The notes: generated from the sequence alone by a model not told the origin. A DNA stretch of 60,712 nt from Rhizobiaceae bacterium (GCA_028279875.1 JANQMU010000020.1:1-60712), one strand, 5' to 3'. Shown: positions 18,393 through 28,215, numbered from the stretch's first letter. Program-made: numbers and translations.

Positions 18393-21272
18393 ATGAAGAG
18401 TTTGTCCGTGCGTCCCGCCGTCCTCTGCATTTTGACGATGCTGGTGCTGCTGGCAGCAGCCGTGCCCGGTTTTTCGGCCGAACCGGTCAAGATATCGCGG
18501 GACGATACCGCGCTCGACCTCACCGCGACCACGGAAGTCAACCAGCAGCGCGGCACCGCCTTCCAGACGTCGACCGCGCCCGACGCCGACGGCATCGTGC
18601 GCCGGATCGAGGTGCGCGCCACGTCGCCCAGTCACACGGGCGACTGGGCCGTCTTCGCGCTCGCCAATGTCTCGGATGAGCAATTGGACCGCCTGATCGT
18701 CGCACCGCATTTCCGGCTGGTGAGTTCCGGGCTCCTGTGGCCGGATCTTGGATCGGAGCGCATCGTATCGATCACGCCGAGCGAGGGCTTTGCACTGGAT
18801 CGGGTGCCGAGCGACGAAGCCGATGTGTTTTTGATAACCCTGAACCCGGGCGCCATCGTCACCTTCGTGGCGGAACTGTCTTCACCGGACCTGCCGCAGA
18901 TCTATCTGTGGGAGCCTGAGGCCTACAAGGACACGATCAACTCGTTCACGCTCTACAAGGGCATTGTCCTTGGCATTTCGGGCCTGCTCGCGGTCTTCCT
19001 GACCATCCTGTTCGTCGTCAAGGGCACGTCAGTTCTGCCGGCAACGGCGGCACTCGCCTGGGCGGTTCTTGCCTATATCTGTGTGGATTTCGGCTTCCTG
19101 TCGAAGCTGGTCGCCACCACGCCGACCGATGAACGCATCTGGCGCGCCGGCACGGAGATAACGCTCGCAGCGGGCCTGGTGATCTTTCTCTTCACCTATC
19201 TGAACCTCAACCGCTGGCATGCCAATTTGAGCTTCGCGACATTGGCCTGGATCGTCGGGCTTGCCATCCTGTCGGGCGTCGCCATCTACGATCCGGCGAT
19301 CGCCACCGGCATCGCCCGCTTCTCCTTTGCGGCAACCGTCATCGCCGGGACCGGCCTGATCGCCTATCTCGGCCTCAACCGTTTCGACCGGGCGATCATG
19401 CTGATCCCGACATGGGTGCTGATCATCTGCTGGCTGTTCGGCGCCTGGCTGACGGTCACCGGGCAACTGGCCAATGATATCGTCCAGCCGGCGCTTGGCG
19501 GCGGCCTGGTGCTGATCGTGCTGCTGATCGGATTCACCGTCATGCAGCACGCCTTTGCCGGCGGCGCGCACCACAATGGCCTGTTCAGCGATCTTGAACG
19601 CCAGTCGCTTGCGCTGACCGGGTCGGGCGATATCGTTTGGGACTGGGACGTGCCGCGGGACCGTATCGTCACCATGCCCGATGTCTCCCGCCAGCTCGGC
19701 ATGTCGCCGGGGAGCCTGTTCGGACCGGCGCGCAACTGGGTTCCCCGCATCCATCCCGACGACCGGGACCGGTTTCGCACCACCTTGGATGTCGTGCTGG
19801 AGCATCGCCGCGGCCGCATCAATCACCAGTTTCGCATCCGCGCCGAGGACGGCCACTATCATTGGCTGACCCTGCGGGCCCGTCCGGTGGTTGGCTCGGA
19901 CGGCGAGGTTATTCGCTGTGTCGGAACATTGATCGACGTCACGGAACAGAAGAGTTCGGAGGAACGTCTGCTGCACGACGCCGTGCATGACAATCTGACG
20001 GGCCTGCCGAACCGCGAGCTCTTCGTCGACCGGCTTGACGCGATCATCGCCCTCGCCAGCGCCGAGGAAAACGTTCGGCCGACAATATTCGCCATCGATA
20101 TCGACCGCTTCAAGCAGGTCAATGACGAGCTCGGAATCTCCGCCGGCGACACCATCTTGCTGACGATCGCCCGACGCCTCAAGCGGCTGCTCAAACCGCA
20201 GGACACGCTGGCGCGCATCAGCGGCGACCAGTTCGGGCTGATCCTCTTGTCCGAACAGGAACCGGCGAAGGTCGCCGCATTTGCCGAGGGGATTTCCCGG
20301 GCCATCATGGTGCCGATCAATTTCGGCCAGCAGGAGATTATTCTCACCGCCTCTGTCGGGCTGGTGACCTGGGTCGACGAGATGGCCTCGCCGCTCGAAC
20401 TCATCAAGGATGCCGAACTGGCGATGTATCAGGCCAAGCGGGTCGGCGGCAACAGGATCGAACCGTTCCGGCCGGCGTTCCGGTCGGCCGGCGCCGACAG
20501 GCTGCAAATCGAATCCGATTTGCGCCGCGCCCTGGAGCGCAACGAGATTGCCATGGTCTACCAGCCGATCGTCGACATCGAGACGGCGGAAATCGCCGGT
20601 TTCGAGGCGCTGATGCGCTGGGAACATCCGCGCAAGGGCAACATCTCACCATCGGAATTCATCCCGATCGCCGAAACATCCGACCTGATCAATCAGCTCG
20701 GCATGCATGCGCTGGAACAATCCTGCGAGGACATCGCCTCATGGTACCGGACCCTCGGCCAGATTCCGATTTTCATGTCGGTCAATCTGTCGAGCGCCCA
20801 GCTCCTGCGAAACGACCTCTACAATGACATACGGGCGGTGCTGACCAAGACCGGCTTCAGGGAGCAGAATCTGAAGCTGGAGCTGACCGAATCGGTGGTC
20901 ATGCACAATCCCGAACAGGCCGCCCGGGTGCTGGCGCGGCTGAAGGATATCGGCATCCAACTGGCGCTCGACGACTTTGGCACCGGGCACTCCTCCCTCT
21001 CCTATCTGACCCGGTTCCCGTTCGACACGATCAAGATCGACCAGTCGCTGATTCGTGACACGAGCGAAAAACAGACGGTGCTGCTGCGGTCGATCATCGC
21101 CATGGCGCGGGATCTTGGAATGACCATTGTCGCCGAAGGCATCGAAACCGAGGAGGATGCCGAGGAACTGGCCGATCTCGGCTGCGATTACGCGCAGAGC
21201 TTCCTGTTCGGCCCGCCAATGAGTTCAGCCGCCGTTCTCAAGCTCCTGCGCGAGCATTTTCCGCTGATGTGA
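18393..21272 (+). CDS. Membrane-bound PAS/degenerate-GGDEF/EAL cyclic-di-GMP phosphodiesterase
   Basis: This 959-residue protein has a signal peptide, a periplasmic beta-rich domain to about residue 180, and about seven membrane helices to near 390. A PAS domain with PAC follows at about 405-530, then GGDEF near 545-690 and EAL from about 705. The layout resembles 7TM-DISM sensors. The GGDEF signature reads SGDQF (610-614), losing the glutamate, so cyclase activity is unlikely. The EAL domain keeps EAL (738-740), the Asn of SVNLSS, ELTES, DDFGTGHSS, TIKID, AEGIET and the Gln of YAQSF, so phosphodiesterase activity is expected. The ATG at 18393 opens the signal peptide. It follows the acetyltransferase gene in the thrC run. 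Confidence 0.88.
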   Translation: MKSLSVRPAVLCILTMLVLLAAAVPGFSAEPVKISRDDTALDLTATTEVNQQRGTAFQTSTAPDADGIVRRIEVRATSPSHTGDWAVFALANVSDEQLDRLIVAPHFRLVSSGLLWPDLGSERIVSITPSEGFALDRVPSDEADVFLITLNPGAIVTFVAELSSPDLPQIYLWEPEAYKDTINSFTLYKGIVLGISGLLAVFLTILFVVKGTSVLPATAALAWAVLAYICVDFGFLSKLVATTPTDERIWRAGTEITLAAGLVIFLFTYLNLNRWHANLSFATLAWIVGLAILSGVAIYDPAIATGIARFSFAATVIAGTGLIAYLGLNRFDRAIMLIPTWVLIICWLFGAWLTVTGQLANDIVQPALGGGLVLIVLLIGFTVMQHAFAGGAHHNGLFSDLERQSLALTGSGDIVWDWDVPRDRIVTMPDVSRQLGMSPGSLFGPARNWVPRIHPDDRDRFRTTLDVVLEHRRGRINHQFRIRAEDGHYHWLTLRARPVVGSDGEVIRCVGTLIDVTEQKSSEERLLHDAVHDNLTGLPNRELFVDRLDAIIALASAEENVRPTIFAIDIDRFKQVNDELGISAGDTILLTIARRLKRLLKPQDTLARISGDQFGLILLSEQEPAKVAAFAEGISRAIMVPINFGQQEIILTASVGLVTWVDEMASPLELIKDAELAMYQAKRVGGNRIEPFRPAFRSAGADRLQIESDLRRALERNEIAMVYQPIVDIETAEIAGFEALMRWEHPRKGNISPSEFIPIAETSDLINQLGMHALEQSCEDIASWYRTLGQIPIFMSVNLSSAQLLRNDLYNDIRAVLTKTGFREQNLKLELTESVVMHNPEQAARVLARLKDIGIQLALDDFGTGHSSLSYLTRFPFDTIKIDQSLIRDTSEKQTVLLRSIIAMARDLGMTIVAEGIETEEDAEELADLGCDYAQSFLFGPPMSSAAVLKLLREHFPLM

Positions 21273-21290
21273 CGCTGTTTTCCGACGTGG

Positions 21291-21902
21291 TCAGGCCTGA
21301 CCGCACTCGCTGGACAGCATGGCCGGATCGATCCCCATGGAGGCGAAGGCGCGGTTGTATTTCGCGTCGTGATCGTCATCAAAGATGATGTCGTCAATCG
21401 ATGGGCAGGTCAGCCAGCCATTGGCGCTGACCTCGTTTTCCAACTGCCCGGCTTCCCAGCCCGAATAGCCGAGCATCATAATGGCCTTTGACGGTCCCTT
21501 GCCCTCGGTGATTGCCCGCAGGATGTCAACGGTCGCGGTCAGACACAGATCGTCGGAGATGGGCAGCGTCGAATCGCTCTGATAGTCATCGGAGTGAAGA
21601 ACGAAACCCCTGCCGGCATCGACGGGCCCGCCGCATTGCACGCTCATATCCTTCGCCGTTTCGGGCAGGCTGCCGAGTTCATCGGCGGTGATCAGTTCGA
21701 GCTGCACCATCAACTCACCGAAAGAGAGCGACTTGGAACGGTTGAGAATGAAACCGATCGCACCGTCGCTGGTGTGTGCGCAGACATAGATGACCGTGCG
21801 CGAGAAATTGCTGTCGTCCAGCCCCGGCATGGCAAGCAGGAACTGGCCGTCGAGGCAGCCCCGTTCGCCGTCACCCAGAAGGCTTTCGCGTAAAACGTCC
21901 AT
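21291..21902 (-). CDS. YqgE/AlgH family protein (DUF179)
   Basis: This 203-residue protein is a clear YqgE/AlgH member. It has [23 protein letters not shown] near the start, GAIGFILNR, then [15 protein letters not shown] and [15 protein letters not shown]. The biochemical function of the family is unsettled; AlgH affects alginate production in Pseudomonas. I place the start at ATG 21902 ([12 protein letters not shown]); a TTG six codons upstream is in frame but unlikely. It converges with the EAL gene, with only 18 bases between the stops, and is divergent from the DsbD-like protein. Confidence 0.9.
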   Translation of the reverse strand: MDVLRESLLGDGERGCLDGQFLLAMPGLDDSNFSRTVIYVCAHTSDGAIGFILNRSKSLSFGELMVQLELITADELGSLPETAKDMSVQCGGPVDAGRGFVLHSDDYQSDSTLPISDDLCLTATVDILRAITEGKGPSKAIMMLGYSGWEAGQLENEVSANGWLTCPSIDDIIFDDDHDAKYNRAFASMGIDPAMLSSECGQA

Positions 21903-22061
21903 GCGGGCACTGTAGAACAAGACGCACGCCGATGGAACCGCCCGATCACCATGGGCACGCCAACGCCCCGCTGCGCGCCTGCCCAGGTGTTCACCGTAAT
22001 ATGATGATTTCCCGGCCGGACGTGACTGGAAGCGTATCGAACGTCAGGCTAATTAGACGGC

Positions 22062-22919
22062 ATGAAACAGTTCATCATACCGATTCTGCGCCGCCACGGT
22101 TCCGCGGCGATCCGCTTTGTCCTGGCAAACATTGCAGGACTGGCCCTGGCCGGCGGCATTGCCCACGCCGCTTCCACCGAATGGGTCGAAACCGAAGGCG
22201 GGCGCATTCGCATCACTGCGCTGCCTCCCTCATCCGAGGGCATCATTCGCGCCATTCTGGATGTCGACCTCCTTCCGGGCTGGAAGACCTATTGGCGCGA
22301 TCCCGGCGACGCCGGCGTTCCGCCCTCCGTCCGGTCGGAGGGGAGCACGAATATCGCAGATTTGCGGCTGGATTTTCCGGCTCCCGAGCGGATCGACGAT
22401 GGATATTCCGTGTGGGCCGGATACAATTACCCCGTTGTGTTCCCCCTGACGATCACACAGGAACGAGCCGGGACGCAGAGCGTGCTCGAGGCGCAGGTTT
22501 TTCTGGGCCTTTGCGAGACCATCTGCATCCCGCTGCAAAGCGAGTTCTCGCTGACGATCGACCCTGAACACGAGGCCAACAGCTTCGAGAAACGACTTGT
22601 CGAAAAGGCCTTTTCGAGGATTCCGGAGCCGGCGGGCAATGGGTTCGGCGTTGCGGATATGGCCGTCGCCGAACAGGACAACACACTGTCGGTGTCGGTC
22701 GTTCACCCGGAAACCGCAACCGGGCTCGACCTGTTCCTGACCGGTCCCGCCGGCTGGTATTTCGACATCCCCGTGCGCACCGGCGGTGATGGCGGCATGT
22801 CGGTCTTTCGCGTGCCGATCCTCGATGCGCCGGCCGGAAAATCGCTGTCCGGCAAGCCGCTGCAGGTCTTGGTGAAAACAGCCTCCCGCAGCATGGAAAC
22901 CACCTTCGACGTTCCCTGA
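22062..22919 (+). CDS. Exported DsbD alpha-domain-like protein
   Basis: This 285-residue protein has a signal peptide cleaved near AHA-AS (residue 36). The following domain resembles the N-terminal periplasmic domain of the thiol:disulfide interchange protein DsbD. It has LLPGWKTYWRDPGDAGVPP and the redox pair LGLCETICIPL (C-X3-C). The transmembrane and thioredoxin domains of DsbD are absent, so it needs a separate electron donor. It may act in periplasmic thiol reduction, possibly linked to cytochrome maturation or copper delivery. A peroxiredoxin follows 116 bases downstream. Domain assignment is good; partner and role are inferred. Confidence 0.8.
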   Translation: MKQFIIPILRRHGSAAIRFVLANIAGLALAGGIAHAASTEWVETEGGRIRITALPPSSEGIIRAILDVDLLPGWKTYWRDPGDAGVPPSVRSEGSTNIADLRLDFPAPERIDDGYSVWAGYNYPVVFPLTITQERAGTQSVLEAQVFLGLCETICIPLQSEFSLTIDPEHEANSFEKRLVEKAFSRIPEPAGNGFGVADMAVAEQDNTLSVSVVHPETATGLDLFLTGPAGWYFDIPVRTGGDGGMSVFRVPILDAPAGKSLSGKPLQVLVKTASRSMETTFDVP

Positions 22920-23035
22920 GAGCCCGTTTTTGCACGTCCGCCGCTCGACAGCGCCATGATATGATCTATGTTTGATATCGACTGTGCGTTGAAAACCGGC
23001 GGTGTCGTCCGCCGACGAATTGAGAGGATCAGACA

Positions 23036-23521
23036 TTGACGATTTCCGTTGGGGACAAGCTGCCAGAGTTGACGCTGAAGGAATGCAATTCCGAGGGCAT
23101 GAACGAGGTGACCACCTCGGATGTATTTGCCGGCAAGAAGGTTGTGCTGTTTGCCGTTCCGGGGGCCTTCACCGGGACCTGCCACTTCACCCACGTTCCC
23201 GGATATCTGGAACACAGGGACGCCATTCTCGCCAAGGGCGTCGACGACATCGCGGTTCTCGGCGTCAATGACGGGTTCGTCATGAGCGCCTGGGTCAAGG
23301 CCACTGGCGGCGAGGGAAAGCTCCGCTATCTTGCAGACTGGGACGCCGCCTTCACCAAAACGATCGGCATGGACATCGACCTGTCGGCCGGGACGCTGGG
23401 CATCCGTTCCAAGCGCTATGCCATGATCGTCGAAGACGGTGTGGTCAAGGCGATCAATGTCGAGGAGTCTCCCGGCGAGGTGACGGTTTCGGGCGCTGCC
23501 GCCATCCTTGAGCAGCTTTAA
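23036..23521 (+). CDS. Peroxiredoxin (Prx5-type, thioredoxin fold)
   Basis: This 161-residue protein reduces hydrogen peroxide and alkyl hydroperoxides by a thiol mechanism. It shows VGDKLPELTL, then PGAFTGTCHFTHVPGYLE with the peroxidatic Cys49, and LGVNDGFVMSAW. The usual PTC before the catalytic cysteine reads GTC here. No second conserved cysteine is obvious, which fits 1-Cys or glutaredoxin-dependent Prx5 members. Translation appears to start at TTG 23036, behind AGAGGA eight bases upstream, because no ATG fits and the family starts exactly there. It converges with rnhA. Confidence 0.92.
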   Translation: MTISVGDKLPELTLKECNSEGMNEVTTSDVFAGKKVVLFAVPGAFTGTCHFTHVPGYLEHRDAILAKGVDDIAVLGVNDGFVMSAWVKATGGEGKLRYLADWDAAFTKTIGMDIDLSAGTLGIRSKRYAMIVEDGVVKAINVEESPGEVTVSGAAAILEQL

Positions 23522-23526
23522 GCCGC

Positions 23527-23982
23527 CTATGAATTAGAGCCGGTAACCTGCTTGTGCGGCTCCATCGCGAGGCGGGCGAGTTCGTCCGCCCTTTCGTTCT
23601 CCGGGTGGCCGGCATGGCCCTTGACCCAGTGCCATGTGACGTCGTGGCGACCACGGGCGCGTTCGAGTTCCTGCCATAGCTCGGCGTTTTTGACGGGTTT
23701 TCGCGACGCGGTCTTCCAGCCGTTGCGTTTCCAGCCCTCGATCCAGCTCTCGATGCCGTCCTTGACGTAGGAAGAATCCGTATAGAGATCGACCGAGCAA
23801 GGCTCTTTGAGGGCATCGAGCGCCTGGATGGCGGCCATCAGTTCCATCCGGTTGTTGGTCGTGTGCGCCTCTCCGCCCGAGAGTTCCTTTTCGATCTTGC
23901 CATAGCGCAGAATCGCACCCCATCCGCCGGGCCCCGGATTGCCGGAGCAGGCGCCGTCGGTGAAAATGTCGACATGCTTCAT
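23527..23982 (-). CDS. rnhA: Ribonuclease HI
   Basis: RNase HI cleaves RNA in RNA-DNA hybrids. The 151-residue protein has the complete catalytic set: Asp9 ([15 protein letters not shown]), Glu47 (TNNRMELMA), Asp69 (LYTDSSYV), His123 (WVKGHAGH) and Asp133 (ERADELA). The length fits the E. coli enzyme. Its ATG overlaps the thrB stop by four bases (ATGA), so translation is coupled, and it is the last gene of the long cox-ispH-thrB-rnhA block. It converges with the peroxiredoxin, leaving only five bases between stops. Confidence 0.96.
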   Translation of the reverse strand: MKHVDIFTDGACSGNPGPGGWGAILRYGKIEKELSGGEAHTTNNRMELMAAIQALDALKEPCSVDLYTDSSYVKDGIESWIEGWKRNGWKTASRKPVKNAELWQELERARGRHDVTWHWVKGHAGHPENERADELARLAMEPHKQVTGSNS

Positions 23983-24959
23983 TGCGCCCGCTCCGAAAGA
24001 TCATACCCGTAGGCGCCGACGGTCCGTATCGTCCGGTGGAACCGGCTGTGGCGCAGGAACTCCATCGGGTCCTTCTTGACCACCATCGCGCCGTCCGGCA
24101 CCGTCAGCCAGTCATAGAGCCGCGTCAGGAAGAAGCGCAGGGACGCCCCGCGGGCCAGCAGCGGCAGCGCGTCGATCTCCTCCTGTTCAAGCGGCCGGAT
24201 GGTCTCATACCCCGCAAGCAGTGCCACGGCCTTGGTCCCGTTGAAGGCGCCGTCCTTTTCGAAACACCAGGCGTTGAGGCAGACCGCAATGTCGTAGGCA
24301 AACAGGTCGTTGCAGGCGAAATAAAAGTCGATCAGGCCGGAAAGGCGCTCGCCGAGGAAAAAGACATTGTCGGGAAAGAGATCGGCATGGATAACGCCCT
24401 CCGGAAGACCGGAAGGCCAGCGCTGTTCCAGTTCGCTCAGTTCGGCTTCGACCTCAAGCGCCAGCCCCTTCTGGACGCTGTCGGCACGCGGCGCGCAAAG
24501 GTCCCACAGCGGACGCCAGGCCGCAACGGACAGAGCATTGTCGCGTCGCAACTCGAAATCGCGACCGGCCAGATGGAACCGCGCCATGGCCTTGCCCAGT
24601 TCCCGGCAATGGCCGGCCATGGGGCGGCGCGGCCACATGCCCTCCAGAAAGGAAATGACCGCTGCCGGCCGGCCGGCCAACTCACCGAGAACGGCCCCGT
24701 CGCCGGTGTGGATCGGAATCGGACAGGTCAGGCCCTTTTGGGCCAGATGCTCCATCAGACCCAGAAAGAACGGCAGATCCTTGCGCTCGACACGTTTTTC
24801 GTAGAGCGTCAGGATGAAGGATCCCTGGCTGGTGTGGACCAGGAAATTGGAATTTTCCACGCCTTCGGCGATTCCCTTGTAGGACAGCAATTCGCCTATG
24901 TCGTAGGGGGCGAGGAAATCCCGCAATTCGGCCTCGGAGATATCGGTATAGACCGCCAA
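23979..24959 (-). CDS. thrB: Homoserine kinase (APH-fold type)
   Basis: This 326-residue protein is a homoserine kinase of the choline/aminoglycoside kinase fold, common in alphaproteobacteria and unrelated to the GHMP-type ThrB of E. coli. It has [24 protein letters not shown] near the start. The catalytic loop is [13 protein letters not shown], and the metal-binding [10 protein letters not shown] follows. It phosphorylates homoserine to the substrate of threonine synthase (15.0-16.4 kb). It lies between ispH and rnhA, overlapping rnhA by four bases. The position and the pattern agree with thrB of Hyphomicrobiales. Confidence 0.9.
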   Translation of the reverse strand: MAVYTDISEAELRDFLAPYDIGELLSYKGIAEGVENSNFLVHTSQGSFILTLYEKRVERKDLPFFLGLMEHLAQKGLTCPIPIHTGDGAVLGELAGRPAAVISFLEGMWPRRPMAGHCRELGKAMARFHLAGRDFELRRDNALSVAAWRPLWDLCAPRADSVQKGLALEVEAELSELEQRWPSGLPEGVIHADLFPDNVFFLGERLSGLIDFYFACNDLFAYDIAVCLNAWCFEKDGAFNGTKAVALLAGYETIRPLEQEEIDALPLLARGASLRFFLTRLYDWLTVPDGAMVVKKDPMEFLRHSRFHRTIRTVGAYGYDLSERAQ

Positions 24960-24979
24960 ACTTCGTCCCTTCGTCCGCC

Positions 24980-26005
24980 TCAGCCGGCCCGCGATGCGGC
25001 CGGTTCGCCGTTCACGAACGCCATATCCGACCTGGTCAGTTCGACGTCCCGCAAATCACGCATCACCAGGAAATTCTCGTCTTCGACAACCGTCTCGGCC
25101 AGTTCCACCGACACGTCGAACCGGCCGGCAAAGGCTTCGATTATCTCATCGACGATGATTTCCGGCGCCGAGGCCCCGGCCGACAAACCCAATGTGCGGG
25201 TTGTCTGCGAATCGATATCGTCCCAGTCAATCTCGAAGACGCCCTGGACAAGCTGCGACTTGACGGCCCCGGCCCGTTTCGCGACTTCAACCAGCCGCTT
25301 CGAATTGGACGAATTGGGGGCGCCGACCACCAGGAACAGATCACAACCGGGTGCTGCGGCTTTCACCGCATCCTGGCGATTGGTGGTGGCGTAGCAGATG
25401 GATTCGGCCGCCGGGGCCTCGAGATTGGGAAAACGGCTTCGCAGGACATCGATCACCTCTGCCGTGTCTTCGACGGAGAGTGTCGTCTGGGTCACGAAGC
25501 CGAGCTTGTCGGGATCGTCCGGCTGGTAGTTCGCCGCGTCTTCCGCGGTCTCGACAAGGCTGATCGCGCCTTCGGGCAATTGCCCCATCGTGCCGATGAC
25601 TTCAGGGTGACCGGCATGGCCGACCAGAATGACGTGACGGCCACGCCGCTGGTGCCGCATGGCCTGTTTGTGCACTTTCGATACCAGCGGACAGGTGGCA
25701 TCAAGGAAGAATAGGTTGCGTTCCCGAGCGTCCTGCGGAACCGATTGCGGCACGCCATGGGCGGAAAAAACGACCGGCTGATCATAGTGTTCGGCCGGAA
25801 TCTCGTGCAATTCCTTGATGAAAATCGCGCCCTTTTTCTTCAATCCGTCGACCACGTAGCGATTGTGCACGATCTCGTGGCGCACATAGACGGGCGCGCC
25901 GTATTTCTTGAGGGCCAGAACGACGATCTGTATGGCGCGGTCGACGCCGGCGCAAAATCCGCGCGGACCGCACAGACGAATTGTCAAAGGTGGCCGCTCC
26001 GCCAT
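24980..26005 (-). CDS. ispH: 4-hydroxy-3-methylbut-2-enyl diphosphate reductase
   Basis: IspH (LytB) is the last enzyme of the MEP isoprenoid pathway and makes IPP and DMAPP. The 341-residue protein carries the three [4Fe-4S] cysteines Cys12 ([10 protein letters not shown]), Cys105 (DATCPLV) and Cys204 ([10 protein letters not shown]). It also has the conserved [17 protein letters not shown] and NSSNSKRL motifs. The first enzyme of the pathway, Dxs, is encoded at 44.4-46.3 kb. The gene follows surf1 after 86 bases and precedes thrB by 20 bases on the same strand. Confidence 0.97.
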   Translation of the reverse strand: MAERPPLTIRLCGPRGFCAGVDRAIQIVVLALKKYGAPVYVRHEIVHNRYVVDGLKKKGAIFIKELHEIPAEHYDQPVVFSAHGVPQSVPQDARERNLFFLDATCPLVSKVHKQAMRHQRRGRHVILVGHAGHPEVIGTMGQLPEGAISLVETAEDAANYQPDDPDKLGFVTQTTLSVEDTAEVIDVLRSRFPNLEAPAAESICYATTNRQDAVKAAAPGCDLFLVVGAPNSSNSKRLVEVAKRAGAVKSQLVQGVFEIDWDDIDSQTTRTLGLSAGASAPEIIVDEIIEAFAGRFDVSVELAETVVEDENFLVMRDLRDVELTRSDMAFVNGEPAASRAG

Positions 26006-26091
26006 ATCAGTCGCTTTCGTTCCGCCACTTCAACATGTCATCGACCTTGTAATGGGAACCGTGCCCAAAGGAAACACGAGGCATCCCCTTT

Positions 26092-26877
26092 TCAGGAATT
26101 CGATCGTTGCCTCCCGCGCCACAGGACCATTGCGGCCGTCACGACCAGGGCGGCCGCAAGACCGAACCAGGTGACGGCATATTCAAGATGGCGATTGGGC
26201 AGTGAAATTCTGGTGACGCCAGGCACCGGTCCGGCGCCGGCCTGACGATCGGTTGTCGAGATATCGACAAAGAACGGCATAAGGCCATCGCCATCCAGGC
26301 CCATTGCGCCGGCCATGGCATCAAAGTCTTTCCAGTACCAGATGCGGTCGGCGGGTGCGTTGTCCGGAAGCAGCAAGCCGGGTTTTTCGGAAAGCGGATT
26401 GCGCGCCAGGCCGGTCACCGTCACCGTTCCCTCGACCGGCGTCCACGGCCTGGCCGACGCGTCCTTCAGATCGTAGGGAACAAATCCGCGATTGACGATG
26501 GCCAACCGCCCATCGGCCAGTTGCAGCGGCGTATAGACATACCAGCCGGACTGCCCGTTGTGGGTCGCCAGGAAATGCTGCTCGTCATCGTGGCGAAACA
26601 TGCCGCTCAGCTGCAACGGGTAGTATTCGACGTCGCCGGCATCGCGCCAGCGCTCCAGCACCGCGTCCAGACCGACCGGCGCCTGGCTGACCCGCCTCTC
26701 AATCGTCTGAATGAGATCCTGCTTCCACTGAAGACGGCGCACCTGCCAGTTTCCGAGCGAAATCAGAATGGCGAAGGCCGCCAGCGAGATGACGAGAAGC
26801 CACAGATTGCGGCGGCCGCGCAGGCCTGAAACCACCCCGGAATTCGCTGTTTCAGCCACGGTCGATCTCGCCCTCAT
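26092..26877 (-). CDS. SURF1 family cytochrome oxidase assembly protein
   Basis: Surf1 proteins help insert haem a into subunit I of cytochrome c oxidase. This 261-residue version has an N-terminal membrane helix (LWLLVISLAAFAILISLG) followed by NWQVRRLQWK, a periplasmic domain, and a C-terminal helix (YAVTWFGLAAALVVTAAMVL). The motif GWYVYTPLQLADGR is typical. The start is uncertain. ATG 26877 is given; ATG 26892 and a GTG at 26859 behind GAGGGCGAG are also in frame. All three overlap the end of the DUF983 gene, indicating translational coupling. It sits in the oxidase assembly block. Confidence 0.9.
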   Translation of the reverse strand: MRARSTVAETANSGVVSGLRGRRNLWLLVISLAAFAILISLGNWQVRRLQWKQDLIQTIERRVSQAPVGLDAVLERWRDAGDVEYYPLQLSGMFRHDDEQHFLATHNGQSGWYVYTPLQLADGRLAIVNRGFVPYDLKDASARPWTPVEGTVTVTGLARNPLSEKPGLLLPDNAPADRIWYWKDFDAMAGAMGLDGDGLMPFFVDISTTDRQAGAGPVPGVTRISLPNRHLEYAVTWFGLAAALVVTAAMVLWRGRQRSNS

Positions 26878-27238
26878 GGGCGCTGTTTGCATACTGCATA
26901 TTGATCAACACGCCCTTGAGGGCGCGCAGCAAAGCCAGACAGAGCACGACGGCGAGCGGAATCCAGATCACCATATGCAACCATATGGGCGGGCCGAAGC
27001 TGGTTTCCACCCACAGGGCGAGGCCCACCACCAGGAAGCCGACGAGCATGATGACGAATACCGCCGGGCCATCGCCGGAATCGGCAAATCCGTAGTCGAG
27101 GCCGCAAACGGTGCACGATGGCGGCAGGGAGAGATAACCGTTGAAAAGCCTGCCTTGGCCGCAACGCGGGCAGCGCCCCCTCAAGCCGCTTGAAATCGCG
27201 TTGACGGGCGGAAATTGCTCTGAATCCCTGTCACCCAT
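26852..27238 (-). CDS. DUF983 membrane protein
   Basis: This 128-residue protein has an N-terminal rubredoxin-like pair of motifs, CPRCGQG and CTVCGLDYG, likely to bind a metal, followed by two membrane helices (VFVIMLVGFLVVGLALWV and VIWIPLAVVLCLALL). DUF983 genes commonly stand with ctaE and surf1 in alphaproteobacteria, which suggests a role in cytochrome oxidase assembly; the biochemistry is not established. I chose the ATG at 27238 because GGGAG lies eight bases upstream. It overlaps the surf1 start and follows ctaE by 42 bases. Confidence 0.85.
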   Translation of the reverse strand: MGDRDSEQFPPVNAISSGLRGRCPRCGQGRLFNGYLSLPPSCTVCGLDYGFADSGDGPAVFVIMLVGFLVVGLALWVETSFGPPIWLHMVIWIPLAVVLCLALLRALKGVLINMQYANSAHEGEIDRG

Positions 27239-27280
27239 GAAAACGGCTCCCGACACGTGGGGCGCCGGCAGCCGGCACGA

Positions 27281-28159
27281 TCAGTGGGCGGCGATGGTTG
27301 CTCCCCAGGACGCCCAGATATAGATGCTGAAGAAAAGGAATAGCCAGACAACGTCGACGAAGTGCCAGTACCAGGCGGCCGCCTCCAGCCCGAAATGCTG
27401 TTTTGGCGTAAAGTCGCCGGCCGCCGCACGAAGCAGGCAGACGATCAAGAAGACCGTCCCGACAAACACGTGAAAGCCGTGGAACCCGGTCGCCATGAAG
27501 AATGTGGCGCCGTAGATCGATTCCTTGAAGGCAAAGGGCGCGTGAAGATATTCGTAGACCTGAACGAAGGAGAACAGCACACCCAGCGCCACCGTGATCG
27601 CCAGGCCATAGACCAGCCCCTGACGGTCATTATGCAGAAGGGCGTGGTGCGCCCAGGTGACCGCCGTTCCCGACAGCAACAGGATGATGGTGTTGTAGAG
27701 CGGCAGATGCATCGGGTCCAGCACCTCGATGCCCACCGGCGGCCAGGTGCCGCCCGTATGTTCGACGCGGGCCACCTGCGCCGCTTCGCCGGCAAAGATG
27801 GCGGCGTCGAAAAACGCCCAGAACCAGGCAACGAAGAACATCACCTCCGAGGCGATGAACATGATCATTCCGTAACGCAGATGCAGCGACACGACCGGCG
27901 TATGGAACCCCTCATGGGCTTCCTTGATGCAGTCGGACCACCAGCCGAACATCGTGTAGAGGACGATCACCAGGCCGATGAAAAACAGCCAGGGATTGGC
28001 CAGTTCCAGGCCGAACATCTCAAAGGAATCGCCGGCCGAATAACGCATGAACGCAATGCCGCCAATGGCCATGATCAGCGCGCCGACCGAGCCGATGAAG
28101 GGCCATGGGCTCGGATCGATGATGTGATAGTCATGGTTTTTTTGATGCGCGTCAGCCAT
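27281..28159 (-). CDS. ctaE: Cytochrome c oxidase subunit III
   Basis: Subunit III of the aa3-type oxidase stabilises the core and supports proton uptake. The 292-residue protein has seven hydrophobic helices. Family motifs include PSPWPFIGSVGAL at the start, WWSDCIKEAHEGFHT, SEVMFFVAWFWAFFDA, and the end WYWHFVDVVWLFLFFSIYIW. It is divided from ctaG by 56 bases, and GGGA precedes the ATG at 28159. Its place after ctaG and before the DUF983 and surf1 genes is the usual alphaproteobacterial order. Confidence 0.97.
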   Translation of the reverse strand: MADAHQKNHDYHIIDPSPWPFIGSVGALIMAIGGIAFMRYSAGDSFEMFGLELANPWLFFIGLVIVLYTMFGWWSDCIKEAHEGFHTPVVSLHLRYGMIMFIASEVMFFVAWFWAFFDAAIFAGEAAQVARVEHTGGTWPPVGIEVLDPMHLPLYNTIILLLSGTAVTWAHHALLHNDRQGLVYGLAITVALGVLFSFVQVYEYLHAPFAFKESIYGATFFMATGFHGFHVFVGTVFLIVCLLRAAAGDFTPKQHFGLEAAAWYWHFVDVVWLFLFFSIYIWASWGATIAAH

Positions 28160-28215
28160 TTCGAAATCCCAGAATTGCCTCGTTCACAGCGCCGCGACGG
28201 GTGCGGCGAAATCCT

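Noticed and set aside
19029..20627. Minus-strand open frame of about 530 codons
   Set aside because: Antisense to the PAS/GGDEF/EAL gene; composition (many Arg, Gln, Asp, Gly) is typical of a shadow frame.
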